Source of the DNA: Parabacteroides chongii | GTDB taxonomy: Bacteria > Bacteroidota > Bacteroidia > Bacteroidales > Tannerellaceae | Length of the DNA: 64,000 bases | Reading direction: 5' to 3' | Assembly (NCBI RefSeq): GCF_029581355.1 | Contig: NZ_CP120849.1 | Location: forward strand, 4,620,501-4,684,500 | Part shown: positions 63,858 to 64,000 of the stretch, piece after piece | Numbering within the stretch: the first letter of the stretch is position 1 | Layout: the number at the start of each line of letters is the position of its first letter | Program-made: the position numbers and the translations under genes | The notes under the pieces: model-generated | What the model was told of the DNA's origin: nothing | The model's database searches: none | What the model saw: only the letters and a program-made list of their open reading frames with translations

Positions 63858-64000
63858 TTAATAATAATATGCACTACCCGGCCCAAACAATATAGATTTT
63901 TCACTATCATTATTCATCAACGCCTGAGATAGTTTTACGAAGTTATTTGCAGCTACACGGTAATTCCAAATTTCACAAATAGAATAATAAGCCTGTTCTC
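63858..64000 (-). CDS. C-terminal end of another polysaccharide-locus protein (partial)
   Basis: An open minus-strand frame enters from the right edge and stops at 63858-63860. The visible 46 residues start EQAYYSICEIWNYRVAANNF and continue through VKLSQALMNNDSEKSILFGPG, ending SAYYY. No family can be assigned from this much. It lies 41 bp upstream of the epsG-like gene and shares its AT-rich composition, so it belongs to the same operon. Confidence 0.6.
   Translation of the reverse strand, partial: EQAYYSICEIWNYRVAANNFVKLSQALMNNDSEKSILFGPGSAYYY

Noticed and set aside
1..64000. tRNA or rRNA genes
   Set aside because: No cloverleaf-like sequence with conserved T-loop or rRNA motif was recognised while reading both strands; a dedicated covariance search was not possible here.

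Overview
The window comes from the chromosome of a gut Bacteroidales, most likely a Parabacteroides. This is inferred from the Bacteroidetes -7 promoter element TAnnTTTG upstream of many genes, weak Shine-Dalgarno sites, families nearly confined to this order (DUF4248, BT4734-type VirE_N/DUF3987 primases, smalltalk peptides, HU-like proteins beside capsule loci), and the his operon order hisG-hisD-hisC-hisB. No rRNA or tRNA gene was recognised.

Region 1 (1-11.9 kb) is mostly core genome: the end of a putative C45-like acyltransferase, a SatD/DUF3307 pair behind three palindromes spaced exactly 28 bp apart, a histidine kinase/response regulator/SUMF-lipid-bilayer-side protein triad, a TSCPD protein, folC, an MFS permease, tex and ybaK. 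Region 2 (12-17 kb) is accessory cassette A: a small membrane ORF, a glucosaminidase, an HU-like protein, a broken Rpn-type nuclease gene, DUF4248 and a VirE_N/DUF3987 protein, followed by a repeat-rich 391-bp gap. Region 3 (17.1-24.1 kb) holds an HU-like gene translationally coupled to a 1033-residue GLUG-repeat surface protein, a decayed IS66-family element that landed in the loop of that gene's terminator, and a ParE/RelE-type toxin-antitoxin pair.

Region 4 (24.1-35.5 kb, minus strand) is the histidine operon with a leader peptide carrying six consecutive histidines and an attenuator, then an operon of M16 protease, DUF4268, M1 aminopeptidase and an SMR guanidinium-type exporter. Region 5 (35.7-40.6 kb, plus strand) is the most novel-looking system: an HPr-kinase-like protein, a 52-residue candidate precursor peptide, a fimbrillin-like lipoprotein, an S24/S26 peptidase with a Ser-His type active site, a PqqD-like leader-binding protein and an ABC exporter. 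A nucleotidyltransferase of the kind seen in some lasso-peptide tailoring clusters converges on it. I read this as a RiPP-like peptide maturation and export locus lacking any known macrocyclase.

Region 6 (40.6-64 kb, minus strand) is a capsular/exopolysaccharide locus: Wzc-type tyrosine kinase, Wza-type lipoprotein, HU-like protein, two OmpA-family proteins, enzymes for UDP-L-FucNAc (dehydratase/epimerase, reductase, 2-epimerase), a PglE/PglD/PglC-like set for an N-acetylated 4-amino sugar and its phosphoglycosyl transfer, then AT-rich glycosyltransferases and an EpsG-like polymerase. Plus-strand cassette B (VapE primase, DUF4248, HU-like, smalltalk, amidase; 55.2-59.1 kb) splits the polysaccharide genes and is a functional parallel of cassette A. 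Both cassettes have unusual inverted and tandem repeats beside the primase and HU-like genes. A dispersed TGACAGTTGACA-type repeat occurs at several places and once lies in frame inside the aminotransferase gene.
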